From: JARROD01 sp037384225
GTDB lineage: Bacteria > Pseudomonadota > Gammaproteobacteria > Pseudomonadales > Cellvibrionaceae
Direction of reading: 5' to 3'
Length of the DNA stretch: 51,832 nt
Assembly: GCA_037384225.1 (NCBI GenBank)
Contig: JARROD010000024.1
Coordinates: 1-51,832, forward strand
In this document: positions 1 through 8,452 of the stretch, piece by piece
Position numbering within the stretch: the stretch's first letter is position 1
How the letters are laid out: each line of letters begins with the position of its first letter
Made by a program: the position numbers and the translations under genes
Notes under the pieces: generated by a model
What the model was told of the DNA's origin: nothing
The model's database searches: none
Seen by the model: the letters and a program-made list of their open reading frames with translations, nothing else

Positions 1-505
1 ATCGGTCTATGTTATGACAAGCTGGTTGTGCAGACTTGTTTAGGTAAACCAGCCTGCGGCATTGCCGCACAGCTTTCCCATGGCTATTTTAGCTGACACC
101 AATCGACATTAAGTGAATAGCAGCAACCTGTAAAAAAATACGAAGAAAACAAAAACTTTCTATGCCTTACATCAACATGTTTAACAGTTGTAGCCAAAAA
201 AATTTAAGTAATAGTTTTAATGGTTTGTTTTAAAGACGTGTACGGAATAATATTCAATTACTCCGAAACCAGCTGAATTAAACGTTATCGGGTAGAGAGC
301 TTCTGTTTATGATCAGGCTTGCTGAACAGCACCAAATAAAGCTGTTTCAAACTTTCGATAAAAGTCCAATTTTCTCAACAACATCGAAAGAGAAATACAT
401 TCTTTACCCCAAACCAGGTACCTGAAACACATTATGGGGTTAACGACTAAACATTCTTTTATTTTACGGGTATACGGGTAATCACAAATCTAGGGAGCAT
501 ATACT
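1..505. other. Left-edge region without a recognised gene
   Basis: Positions 1-96 form an open plus-strand frame of 31 codons ending in TGA. It could be the tail of a gene entering from the left, but I cannot recognise it. A small hairpin (TGCGGC, 3-nt loop, GCCGCA) lies near 54-68. The rest is AT-rich. A perfect 10-bp palindrome CAGGTACCTG sits at 415-424, about 80 bp before the LuxR-type gene, and could be an operator. A TATACG element near 471-476 is a weak -10 candidate. Confidence 0.4.
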
Positions 506-1372
506 GTGTCTGCAGATGCAATAATAAGAGGCAAAACAGGAACACCATCAGGTGTCGCAAACTCTACTGAAAAGCTGGAAAACGTTGACAATGCCGGCAT
601 AGCGGAGGATATTCACCTGTGTGCGCAGCTGGCCGACAGCAAAGACATAGATGAATTCAAAGAACGAATTTCCTCTATTATCAGGCAACTGGATTTTTCC
701 GATTTTTCACTCATCGCCATTGAAGGGAAAGCATTGAGATCGTTGACAACAATGCCGGAGGATTTTTATCAACGCTACGCAGAAAACAATTTTTCTGATC
801 ATGATTTTTTACTAGAACATGCAAAAACCAGCACGACACCCGTATTCATGTCGGATCTGGATAACTATATATCCTGCTCTCCGTTCGCCTCCGAGAGAAT
901 TGAACGCAATAAAAAGATATTTCAATTATTCTCGGAATACGGCTACAACGACTGCTACTGCATTCCTCGTGAACTACAGGGAAAACCCATCAGACTCATG
1001 TTTTCCATTGTGGATAAAGGGACGGCAAGGGGAGAGTTTCGTCGTAAAATCGAACATTGCAAGCCGGTGCTATCGCTGCTGATAGATGCCGTTATGTACT
1101 TTGGTATTTCCAAATTTCCCGAGGGCATATTGTGCCACGCCATCAAAGGAAACGTCGCTATCACGCCAAAACCGTTGCGGCTGCTCAGAGTAATGGCCCG
1201 GGAAGGCCTGATGCTAAAAGACGCAGCGACCAAGCTTTGTATCAGCGTTGACACGGCCAATAAACACATCGCCGCCGCCAAGCAGGCACTGGGTGCAACC
1301 ACACTGGCCAACGCGGTTTACCTGGCGATGTGCCACAACCTGATAAAGGAAGACGACGACGATTCGGAATAA
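506..1372 (+). CDS. LuxR-family transcriptional regulator (orphan/solo)
   Basis: This 288-residue protein has the architecture of a LuxR-type regulator: an N-terminal ligand-binding region and a C-terminal winged HTH of the GerE/LuxR type. The HTH region (about residues 220-280) contains ITPKPLRLLRVMAREGLM and ISVDTANKHIAAAKQALGA. The N-terminal half has the FSDFSLIAIEG and YAENNFSDHDFLLEHA segments expected around the autoinducer pocket, but the usual D-P pair reads D-F here. The start is GTG, supported by GGGAG eight bases upstream; no ATG in frame is better placed. No luxI-type synthase is in the window, so this is a solo receptor whose ligand cannot be read from sequence. The C-terminus ends in an acidic EDDDDSE tail. 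It converges on the aldehyde dehydrogenase gene. Confidence 0.8.
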   Translation: MSADAIIRGKTGTPSGVANSTEKLENVDNAGIAEDIHLCAQLADSKDIDEFKERISSIIRQLDFSDFSLIAIEGKALRSLTTMPEDFYQRYAENNFSDHDFLLEHAKTSTTPVFMSDLDNYISCSPFASERIERNKKIFQLFSEYGYNDCYCIPRELQGKPIRLMFSIVDKGTARGEFRRKIEHCKPVLSLLIDAVMYFGISKFPEGILCHAIKGNVAITPKPLRLLRVMAREGLMLKDAATKLCISVDTANKHIAAAKQALGATTLANAVYLAMCHNLIKEDDDDSE

Positions 1373-1419
1373 CCGCGTCCACCCAAAATAGGGGAAAAAC
1401 GCGGAACCTCAAAACGTTA

Positions 1420-1448
1420 GGAACGGGAAGTTATTCCGTGCCCGTTCC
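1420..1448. terminator. Terminator-like hairpin between convergent genes
   Basis: An 8-bp perfect stem (GGAACGGG at 1420-1427, CCCGTTCC at 1441-1448) with a 12-13 nt loop lies 48 bp after the LuxR-type stop codon. Only two T residues follow, so it is a weak intrinsic terminator. Confidence 0.5.
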
Positions 1449-1467
1449 TTAATGCCAGCCGGGCCGT

Positions 1468-1497
1468 CAGGGTTTGCCGGCCCTGCTGGCAACCCTG
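1468..1497. terminator. Second hairpin, 3' side of gabD
   Basis: CAGGGTT-GCC (1468-1478, one bulged T) pairs with GGC-AACCCTG (1488-1497), giving a 10-bp stem and a 9-nt loop just beyond the gabD stop codon. It is probably the minus-strand transcript end or an mRNA stabiliser. There is no clear T run. Confidence 0.4.
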
Positions 1498-1511
1498 TTC
1501 CCCTGGGCAGG

Positions 1512-2975
1512 CTATTTATCAACCCCACCCATACACATATACTTAATCTCGACGTAATCATCGATACCGTACTTCGACCCTTCCCGTCCCGAACCAGACT
1601 CTTTGACGCCGCCAAAGGGGGCCATCTCGTTGGAGATAATACCTTCGTTAATCCCCACTATACCGTACTCGAGCCCCTCACCCACGCGCCAGATACGGCC
1701 CATATCCCGCGCATAGAAATAAGACGCCAGGCCAAATTCGGTATCATTGGCAATAGCGATTGCCTCCTCTTCGGACTTGAACTTAAACAAAGGGGCGACC
1801 GGCCCAAAAATTTCCTCTCGAAACAGGTTCATACTGGTGTCGACATTGGTCAATATCGTCGGTTCGTAAAAACATGCGCCCAACGCTGACCGTTTCGCGC
1901 CGGTAACCACTTGAGCCCCCTTGCCGACAGCGTCTTCCACCAGATTGTGAACGTCGTTTACCGCTTTGGCGTTAATCAAAGGTCCCATCGTCGTGTTCAC
2001 ATCGTCACCGTGCCCCATTTTAAATTCACCCACCGCTTCGGCGAGTTTTTCCGCAAACGCATCGTAGACACCTTCTTGCACCAACAGACGGTTGGCGCAT
2101 ACGCAGGTCTGACCCGCATTGCGGTATTTAGACGCCAGAGCGCCCTGTACAGCGGCGTCCAGATCGGCATCGTCAAAAACAATAAAGGGGGCGTTCCCGC
2201 CGAGTTCCATAGAGGTTTTTTTAACGGTTCCGGCACACTGCTCCATCAATATCTTGCCCACTGGCGTAGAGCCGGTAAACGTCAGTTTACGCACCAGGGG
2301 GTTGGAGGTCATTTCGCCGCCAATGGCCCGTGAACTCTTGCCGGCAACCATGTTGAAAACACCGGCCGGGATGCCCGCCTCTTCCGCCAGCACCGCCAGG
2401 GCCAGCGCCGATAACGGTGTTTCCGTCGCCGGTTTGCCGACGAAGGTGCAGCCGGCGGCCAGTGCCGGCGCCGCCTTGCGGGTAATCATGGCATTGGGAA
2501 AATTCCAGGGCGTAATGGAGGCTACAACTCCGACGGGCTGTTTGATGACGACAATACGTTTATCTCCGGACGGTGCCGGAATCACATCGCCGTAAATGCG
2601 CTTGGCTTCTTCGGCGAACCATTCAATATAGTTGGCACCGTAAGCGATTTCACCACGGGATTCAAACAGAGGTTTGCCCTGCTCCAGCGTCAGGAGAAGA
2701 GTAAGATCCTCAATATTGTCTACAACCAGGTTGTACCATTTACGCAGAATATTCGCGCGCTCTTTCGCGGATGTTGACCGCCACTGTGGCCAGGCTGCGT
2801 TGGCCGCCTCGATAGCGCGCCGGGTTTCATCGGCTCCAAGGCTGGCTATAGTGGCAATCACTTCCCCGTTAGCTGGGTTTAGCACATCAACTGTCGCTCC
2901 ATCATCAGCATCCAACCATTCGCCGTTAATATAGGATTGAGTTCTCAGCAAGGCCGGGTTTTTCAGGTTAAACAT
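1512..2975 (-). CDS. gabD: NAD(P)-dependent succinate-semialdehyde dehydrogenase
   Basis: This aldehyde dehydrogenase superfamily enzyme oxidises succinate semialdehyde to succinate, the last step of GABA catabolism. Its 487 residues match the GabD length (about 480). Visible motifs are ITPWNFPNAMITRK (substrate/cofactor region, about 154-167), FTGSTPVGK (NAD-binding loop, 233-241), the general-base Glu257 in MELGGNAPF and the catalytic Cys291 in NAGQTCVCANR. The segment normally reading LKPA is FVGKPATETP (about 178-187), a small deviation. The LysR gene on the same strand lies 311 bp upstream, separated by repeat elements, so co-transcription is uncertain. GabD is a better fit than a generic aldehyde dehydrogenase, but substrate assignment is by family resemblance. 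Confidence 0.88.
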   Translation of the reverse strand: MFNLKNPALLRTQSYINGEWLDADDGATVDVLNPANGEVIATIASLGADETRRAIEAANAAWPQWRSTSAKERANILRKWYNLVVDNIEDLTLLLTLEQGKPLFESRGEIAYGANYIEWFAEEAKRIYGDVIPAPSGDKRIVVIKQPVGVVASITPWNFPNAMITRKAAPALAAGCTFVGKPATETPLSALALAVLAEEAGIPAGVFNMVAGKSSRAIGGEMTSNPLVRKLTFTGSTPVGKILMEQCAGTVKKTSMELGGNAPFIVFDDADLDAAVQGALASKYRNAGQTCVCANRLLVQEGVYDAFAEKLAEAVGEFKMGHGDDVNTTMGPLINAKAVNDVHNLVEDAVGKGAQVVTGAKRSALGACFYEPTILTNVDTSMNLFREEIFGPVAPLFKFKSEEEAIAIANDTEFGLASYFYARDMGRIWRVGEGLEYGIVGINEGIISNEMAPFGGVKESGSGREGSKYGIDDYVEIKYMCMGGVDK

Positions 2976-3010
2976 AGACAGCTCCTCTTACATTTTAAGA
3001 CGATTAAGAG

Positions 3011-3069
3011 ACGTGCACGAAATAGTGTCCGGTTTTGAGCAGCGGAAGTGACTTCGTGCACACCCCTAA
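3011..3069. repeat. Short GTGCAC inverted-repeat element, copy 1
   Basis: ACGTGCACGAA at 3011-3021 and TTCGTGCAC at 3053-3061 form an inverted pair, followed by ACCCCTAA. A similar element with TTTCGTGCACGCCCCTAA lies at 28450-28510. This copy is in the gabD upstream region, so an operator role cannot be excluded. Confidence 0.5.
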
Positions 3070-3164
3070 TCTTGATTCATAGATAGTATGATACAGCTGA
3101 ATCGCCGACTAAACACCGACCGGTAAAAAAAGCAGCACTTGTTCGTTAATATTTACCCCCGGTA

Positions 3165-3249
3165 GTAACTTATCAATAACACGGGGTAAGCGCAGTCAGG
3201 TGGGCGTCCGGATCGAAGGCACAAATACCCCGGGTTATTGAGAAGTTAC
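3165..3249. repeat. Intergenic MITE-like inverted repeat, copy A (85 bp)
   Basis: The left end begins GTAACTTATCAATAACACGG and the right end is its imperfect complement, ending TTATTGAGAAGTTAC. The core contains GGCGTCCGGATCGAAGGCAC, shared with the other copies. No flanking duplication remains (CCCCGGTA on the left, AAAATAAC on the right), so this copy is older or decayed. It sits 37 bp past the LysR stop codon. Confidence 0.85.
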
Positions 3250-3286
3250 AAAATAACTTGTTAAGTTATTTAAGAGTTGCATATTT

Positions 3287-4174
3287 TTAGACATAGTTCT
3301 CCAGCAAAATATCGACCATGGCCCCAGCGGCGGTGGAAAGCGGATAACGGCGCCGGGTCAGTATGCCTACCCGCCGCGAGATACTGGGGCCTATCAACGG
3401 CCGACAGACAGCCCCCATTTCTTCCATCTGGGCAATGCACAGCGCCGGAACCGCACTCACCCCGAGGCCTGTCGCCACCATACGGCCGATGGTGCTCAAC
3501 TGGTGGGCCTCCAGTTCCACCGGCAAATCTATATGGGCGATTTCCAGCGTTTTTTCTATCAGTTGCCGAATAGCGGAGGGCCGCTGCAGGGTCAAAAACC
3601 TGAAGCTTTGCAGCGAGCGCCAGCTCAGCTGTTTCTTTCGCGCCAAGCGGTGTCCGCTGGGCAGTACCGCGACAAATTTATCGGTAAACAACGGTCGAAA
3701 TTCCAGGTCGTCAGACTCTTCAGGTGCAAAGGTCACACCGATTTCCACCCGCCCTTCCCGCACCAGTTCCACCACGTTTTCCGCCACGACATCCTGCACC
3801 GTGATATTGACATTGGGAAAGCGGTCGCGGTATTCCAGCAATATTCGTGGCAGATGATTGCCGGCGAACGAAGGCATGGCGGCCACTGCCAGCCGCCCCC
3901 TGCGCATGGCAAACAGGTTATGCAAATCCAGTAACGCGCCGTCCCAATCCGCCAGCAGGCGCTTGGCGACGGGGAAAAATGCCTCGCCTTCCGGCGTCAG
4001 GGCCAGGGTTCTGGTGGAACGCGCCAACAGCGGCCCGCCCACGGCCTGTTCGAGATTCTTTATAGCGATACTGAGCGCCGGCTGTGACAAATGAACCACG
4101 GCGCAGGCCTCGGCGAAACTTTGTGTCTGGGCGACCGCCACAAAGGCCTTTAGCTGTTTGACGGAAATATTCAT
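3287..4174 (-). CDS. LysR-family transcriptional regulator
   Basis: A 295-residue LysR-type regulator of typical length. The N-terminal winged HTH (about residues 4-62) carries LKAFVAVAQTQSFAEACAVV and HLSQPALSIAIKNLEQAVGG. The rest is the two-lobed effector-binding domain with GRLAVAAMPSFAGNHLPRIL and later VATGLGVSAVPALCIAQM. It is divergent from the CoA-transferase genes with a 202-bp AT-rich gap, the classical arrangement for a LysR protein controlling its neighbour. I infer that it regulates scoAB, possibly in response to a ketone-body or short-chain acid metabolite. The ligand is unknown. Confidence 0.9.
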   Translation of the reverse strand: MNISVKQLKAFVAVAQTQSFAEACAVVHLSQPALSIAIKNLEQAVGGPLLARSTRTLALTPEGEAFFPVAKRLLADWDGALLDLHNLFAMRRGRLAVAAMPSFAGNHLPRILLEYRDRFPNVNITVQDVVAENVVELVREGRVEIGVTFAPEESDDLEFRPLFTDKFVAVLPSGHRLARKKQLSWRSLQSFRFLTLQRPSAIRQLIEKTLEIAHIDLPVELEAHQLSTIGRMVATGLGVSAVPALCIAQMEEMGAVCRPLIGPSISRRVGILTRRRYPLSTAAGAMVDILLENYV

Positions 4175-4376
4175 ACTCTATACTGATGACCGATAATCAC
4201 AGACCGTCCCACGCGTATGCGCAACCGAATGATTTATTTATTTTATAAATGAATTATTTAATTTTTTATATTTGATAAATAGAAACATCTGTAGGATGCT
4301 ACAACATCTATCCTATTCTCAATAGAGCGATACCCGAAAATAAACACTACTAGCACGCACAACACAGGAGTTTCCT

Positions 4377-5078
4377 ATGTCGGGTTTTAACAAGGTAGTC
4401 AACAGCTACGAAGAAGCGATGGCGGGGCTGAAAGACAATATGACCATTATCGCCGGCGGCTTTGGGCTGTGCGGCATCCCCGAAGGCTTGATCGCACAGA
4501 TCAAGCGCATGGGCACCAACGGGCTGACCGTGGTTTCCAACAATTGCGGCGTCGACGGCTTTGGCCTCGGCATACTGCTGGAGGACAAGCAGATCAAAAA
4601 AATGGTCTCTTCCTACGTCGGAGAGAATGCACTGTTCGAAAAACAGCTGCTGGCCGGTGAACTGGAGGTAGAGCTCACCCCACAGGGCACGCTGGCCGAA
4701 AAGATGCGCGCCGGCGGTGCGGGCATTCCCGCTTTTTACACCGCGACCGGTTACGGCACCCCGGTCGGTGAAGGCAAGGAAGTGCGGGTGTTCAACGGCC
4801 GCAAATACATTCTGGAGGAGTCTATTGTCGGCGACTTTGCCATTGTCAAAGGCTGGAAGGCCGACCGCTACGGCAATGTGATCTACCGCCACACGGCACA
4901 AAACTTCAACCCCATGGCCGCTACCGCCGGTAAAATCACCGTTGTCGAGGTGGAAGAGATCGTCGAGCCCGGAGAGTTGGATCCCAGTCAGATTCAGACC
5001 CCCGGCATCTACGTGAATCGGCTGATTCAGGGCCGCTTCGAAAAACGCATCGAACAGCGCACTGTACGCTCAGCTTAA
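4377..5078 (+). CDS. scoA: 3-oxoacid CoA-transferase subunit A
   Basis: The alpha subunit (233 residues) of a family I CoA-transferase. With subunit B it moves CoA between succinyl-CoA and acetoacetate or another 3-oxoacid, activating the acid for thiolysis. GGFGLCGIPEGLIAQI (about residues 23-38) and NNCGVDGFGLGILL are family hallmarks, as is the later FNGRKYILEESIVGDFAIVK. The start ATG follows CAGGAG by 5-6 bases. The gene for subunit B begins 13 bp downstream with its own GGAG, so the two are one transcript. AtoD (acetate CoA:acetoacetate transferase) is a close alternative; sequence alone favours the ScoA type. Confidence 0.88.
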   Translation: MSGFNKVVNSYEEAMAGLKDNMTIIAGGFGLCGIPEGLIAQIKRMGTNGLTVVSNNCGVDGFGLGILLEDKQIKKMVSSYVGENALFEKQLLAGELEVELTPQGTLAEKMRAGGAGIPAFYTATGYGTPVGEGKEVRVFNGRKYILEESIVGDFAIVKGWKADRYGNVIYRHTAQNFNPMAATAGKITVVEVEEIVEPGELDPSQIQTPGIYVNRLIQGRFEKRIEQRTVRSA

Positions 5079-5091
5079 AGGAGAACAAACC

Positions 5092-5748
5092 ATGGCTCTT
5101 TCAAGAGAACAAATGGCGATGCGCGTGGCGCGTGAATTAAAAGATGGCTACTATGTCAACCTCGGCATTGGCATACCCACCCTGGTGGCCAACTACATTC
5201 CCGAAGGTATAGAGGTCATGCTGCAGTCGGAAAACGGCCTGCTGGGCATGGGTGCATTCCCCACCGAAGACCAGGTGGATCCCGATATGATCAATGCCGG
5301 CAAGCAGACAGTAACAGCGATCACCGGCGCCTCTATTTTTTCTTCGGCGGAATCCTTTGCCATGATTCGCGGTGGCCATGTCGACCTTACGGTGTTAGGC
5401 GCCTTTGAAGTCGATATCAACGGCAATATCGCCTCCTGGATGGTTCCAGGTAAACTGGTCAAAGGCATGGGCGGCGCCATGGACCTGGTGGCCGGCGCCG
5501 AAAATATCATCGTCACCATGACCCACGCCAGTAAACATGGCGAATCGAAACTGCTGCCCAAATGCACGCTGCCGTTGACCGGAGCGGGCTGCATCAAAAA
5601 AGTCATTACCGATCTGGCCTACCTGGAAATTGCCGACGGCGCCTTCTGGCTGAAAGAGCGTGCCCCCGGTGTGTCGGTTGACGAAATTTTCGAAAAAACC
5701 GCCGGCAAACTGGAAGTGCCCGAAGTCGTACCGGAAATAGAGTTTTAA
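5092..5748 (+). CDS. scoB: 3-oxoacid CoA-transferase subunit B
   Basis: The beta subunit (218 residues) holds the catalytic glutamate, Glu47 in SENGLLGMGAFP, which forms the glutamyl-CoA intermediate. The N-terminus carries NLGIGIPTLVANYIP, and GGAMDLVAGAENIIVTMTHA is the conserved C-terminal-half signature. The start is supported by AAAGGAG upstream. The last four bases overlap the tail of the convergent quinone oxidoreductase gene, leaving no room for a conventional terminator between them. Confidence 0.9.
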   Translation: MALSREQMAMRVARELKDGYYVNLGIGIPTLVANYIPEGIEVMLQSENGLLGMGAFPTEDQVDPDMINAGKQTVTAITGASIFSSAESFAMIRGGHVDLTVLGAFEVDINGNIASWMVPGKLVKGMGGAMDLVAGAENIIVTMTHASKHGESKLLPKCTLPLTGAGCIKKVITDLAYLEIADGAFWLKERAPGVSVDEIFEKTAGKLEVPEVVPEIEF

Positions 5749-6725
5749 GCGACCGTCAGCACGATTTTACCGATATGGCGGCCGCTTTCCATAAACCGAT
5801 GCGCGGCGGCCGCTTCGGCGAGTGGGAAACGGCGGGCAATCACCGGTTTTATCTTGCCCGCTTCGATCAGCGGCCAGATATGCCGGCGCAGGTTCTCGGC
5901 AATAGCCGCTTTCGTCGCCGGGGACTGCGGCCGCAGCGTCGACCCCGTCAGCGTCAGCCTTTTTAACATGATCGGCAGAAAATTGACTTCCGCAGTAGCC
6001 CCCTGCAGATAAGCAATATTGATAATGCGCCCGTCCATTGCCGCCAGCGCCACATTGCGGGATATATAGTCGCCCCCCACCATATCCAGAATCACATCGA
6101 CGCCCTGTTTGCCGGTGGCTTGTGTTAATACCGCGACAAAGTCCTTCTCTCGGTAATTGACGGCGATTTCCGCCCCCAATTCTCTACAGGCCTGACATTT
6201 TTCCTCACTACCCGCGGTGGTAAACACCCTCGCACCCCTGGCGGCCGCCATCTGAATCGCGGCAGTGCCGATACCACTGGAGCCACCGTGGACCAGCAAT
6301 GATTCACCGGTTTTCAAATTGCCGCGGTCAAAGACATTGCTCCACACGGTAAAAAATGTCTCCGGTACAGCGGCCGCATCCTGCAACGACAACCCCACCG
6401 GCACCGGCAGGCATTGGCACGCCGGTACCGCCACCCGCTCGGCGTAGCCGCCACCATTGGTCAGGGCGCAGACGTTATCCCCCTGCCGCCAGCCGCGGAC
6501 GTTATTGCCCACGGCAACCACTTCCCCGGCGACTTCCAGTCCCAGTATCGGCGAAGCCCCGGGAGGCGGCGGATATGCTCCCCGTCGCTGCACAATATCC
6601 GGACGGTTAACGCCGGCGGCAACCACCTTAATCAACAGTTCATCGTCACCGTGCTCGGGTGCCTCCGCCTCTTGCAGTCGCAAAACGTCAGCTGCGCCAA
6701 ATTCACCTATCTCGATATATTTCAT
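5745..6725 (-). CDS. NAD(P)H quinone oxidoreductase, PIG3-type
   Basis: A 326-residue zinc-free MDR-family reductase that transfers hydride from NADPH to quinones. The N-terminal GroES-like domain has AAGVNRPDIVQRRGAYPPPP and LGLEVAGEVVAVG. The Rossmann domain has the nucleotide loop VHGGSSGIGTAAIQMA (about residues 144-159). The PIG3 subfamily is suggested by the RRGAYPPPPGASPILGLE stretch and by MLKRLTLTGSTLRPQS. The catalytic-zinc cysteine and histidine of alcohol dehydrogenases are absent. It lies 51 bp downstream of the DUF475 gene on the same strand, so it might receive read-through from the Ter operon, but nothing suggests a functional link. Confidence 0.88.
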   Translation of the reverse strand: MKYIEIGEFGAADVLRLQEAEAPEHGDDELLIKVVAAGVNRPDIVQRRGAYPPPPGASPILGLEVAGEVVAVGNNVRGWRQGDNVCALTNGGGYAERVAVPACQCLPVPVGLSLQDAAAVPETFFTVWSNVFDRGNLKTGESLLVHGGSSGIGTAAIQMAAARGARVFTTAGSEEKCQACRELGAEIAVNYREKDFVAVLTQATGKQGVDVILDMVGGDYISRNVALAAMDGRIINIAYLQGATAEVNFLPIMLKRLTLTGSTLRPQSPATKAAIAENLRRHIWPLIEAGKIKPVIARRFPLAEAAAAHRFMESGRHIGKIVLTVA

Positions 6726-6776
6726 ATGTCTGGGGCGCCTGTATCAAAAAAAGTTAAACCAGTTGCGCAATGCTGA

Positions 6777-7832
6777 CTACTCCCCGATCGTTGAGGCATT
6801 GGCGCACCCTCTGGCGCCTTTGCGGTTGTGCCTGATGGAGGACCACAAAGAAGCGGCGATAAAGGCGACGCCAATCAACCCGGTGATCACTTCCGGAACA
6901 TGAATCTGAGTACCGAGAAACATGATCAGGGCGAGCACACCGATCGCGTACATGGCACCGTGCTCCAGGTAGATAAACTCATCCAGCGTGCCACGGCGCA
7001 CCAGGTCGATGGTCATCGAACGCACAAACATCGCCCCTATAGCCAGGCCGAGCATGATAATCACCACATCCCGCGTAATCGCGAAGGCGCCGATAACCCC
7101 GTCGAAACTAAAACTGGCGTCAAGTACTTCCAAATACAGAAAACTCATGGCGCCATTTCGCGCAACCACCTCGGCGGTATTTCCTGAAGACTCGGGGCTT
7201 TCGAATAAGCTGTCGAGCGAGCTGATAATCACAAACAGGATAATGCCCGCCACACCGGAAAGCAGCACTTTGTACTGCAGGGCCTCATCGATGGCCGCGG
7301 CAGTGGCGATAACCACTAACAGCGCGACCACGATTTCGATGCTCTCGAGTTTGCCGATAGCGGCAATTTTTCTCTCAAGGAGGCCAAGCCAGTGAATGTC
7401 ACGCTCCTCATCCAGGGCAAAGCTGAGGAACACCATCAGCAGGAACGAACCGCCGAACGCCGCAATCATCGGATAGGCGCTGGTCAATACCTCGCCATAA
7501 CGCTCAGAATCATTCAGTGCCATATCGATCACCGCCGAGATTCCGGTCCCGGTCATAACCGCGACAATCAAAACCGGGAAAACCAAACGCATGCCAAACA
7601 CAGCAATCAGAATACCGATGGTCAGGAACATCTTTTGCCAGAACGCGTCCATGGTTTTCAGAACCGAAGCGTTGACCACCGCATTATCGAATGACAGTGA
7701 CACTTCGAGTATACCGAGAACCAGGGTAAGCCACAGCGCCGCCCAGATACCGAGACCGGAGTGCATCCCCCAATAAGCGGCAGCCCCCATGCACAGCACG
7801 GTAAAGCCTATCGAAAATGAATAGTGTTTCAT
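6777..7832 (-). CDS. DUF475 / TerC-like integral membrane protein
   Basis: A polytopic inner-membrane protein of 351 residues with about nine hydrophobic helices. It has LEVSLSFDNAVVNASVL (about residues 42-58) and, in the second half, LEVLDASFSFDGVIGAFAI. These two paired acidic SFDNA/SFDGV motifs are typical of DUF475 and its TerC relatives, which are linked to metal or tellurite tolerance. The start codon overlaps the previous stop (ATGA), with GGAG ten bases upstream, so it is the last gene of the Ter operon. In published comparative genomics such proteins are the membrane anchor for Ter complexes; transport of a metal ion is inferred, not shown. Confidence 0.88.
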   Translation of the reverse strand: MKHYSFSIGFTVLCMGAAAYWGMHSGLGIWAALWLTLVLGILEVSLSFDNAVVNASVLKTMDAFWQKMFLTIGILIAVFGMRLVFPVLIVAVMTGTGISAVIDMALNDSERYGEVLTSAYPMIAAFGGSFLLMVFLSFALDEERDIHWLGLLERKIAAIGKLESIEIVVALLVVIATAAAIDEALQYKVLLSGVAGIILFVIISSLDSLFESPESSGNTAEVVARNGAMSFLYLEVLDASFSFDGVIGAFAITRDVVIIMLGLAIGAMFVRSMTIDLVRRGTLDEFIYLEHGAMYAIGVLALIMFLGTQIHVPEVITGLIGVAFIAASLWSSIRHNRKGARGCANASTIGE

Positions 7833-8452
7833 CGATCTACGTCTCCAGATCCAACGTTGGTAAAAGGTGTGGTTTGTTTGCAGACTGTGCCTGCGAAAAC
7901 TTTTGTCACCGGCCTGTCAATGGCCCGTGCTTTTTCCTCAACCCGGGCAGGTGCATTGGCAATTAATATATTCCGACAGCAGGGCCACACATGCAGATCC
8001 TGGCCACTGTTGCCGATATAGTCGAACCCCTGTACGCCGTAGGCAGAAACCAGCGCCTGCGCCTTGGCCTTGCCAATTAAATTTGTCTGCAAATCGGAAC
8101 CCAGCACCCTGTCAAAGGGGGCACCGAGATACCGGTTACAGGCCTCGGCCCAGTGCTGCGGCGTCCCGGTTGCCAACACCAGGGGCACGCCCTCTGCCTT
8201 TGCCTGGCGGATAAAGGTTAAAACATCTCCGTGCCAACACAATCGATCGAGCGATAACCGACACTTTTTACCACACAAGTCCTTCATCGCGGCCTTGCCC
8301 CGCAACAACCATGTGAAAAGCGCCTGCAACACAATAAAAGGGTTATGTCTGGCGGCGTGAACAAACAACAGCCAGCTTAAATCCTCCGCGTGCAGGGTGC
8401 CATCCAGATCGACCACCAGCGGCACCCTGGCACTCGCCGTATTCACCATCAT
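7829..8452 (-). CDS. HAD-family phosphatase of the Ter module
   Basis: A 207-residue HAD-superfamily hydrolase. Motif I is VVDLDGTL (nucleophile Asp), motif II lies in LVLATGTP, the motif III lysine is in LIGKAKA, and motif IV is in FDYIGNSGQD. An aspartyl-phosphate mechanism is therefore expected. The cap is small and hydrophobic (NPFIVLQALFTWLLRG), resembling HAD domains found with polyprenyl-transferase proteins. It overlaps both neighbours by 4 bp (ATGA at each junction), so it is translated with the CitE-like and DUF475 genes. Its substrate is probably a phosphorylated intermediate of the unknown Ter-linked metabolite. Confidence 0.85.
   Translation of the reverse strand: MMVNTASARVPLVVDLDGTLHAEDLSWLLFVHAARHNPFIVLQALFTWLLRGKAAMKDLCGKKCRLSLDRLCWHGDVLTFIRQAKAEGVPLVLATGTPQHWAEACNRYLGAPFDRVLGSDLQTNLIGKAKAQALVSAYGVQGFDYIGNSGQDLHVWPCCRNILIANAPARVEEKARAIDRPVTKVFAGTVCKQTTPFTNVGSGDVDR

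Noticed and set aside
5745..6725. Alcohol dehydrogenase
   Set aside because: The zinc-binding Cys and His of that family are missing; the sequence fits PIG3-type quinone reductases.
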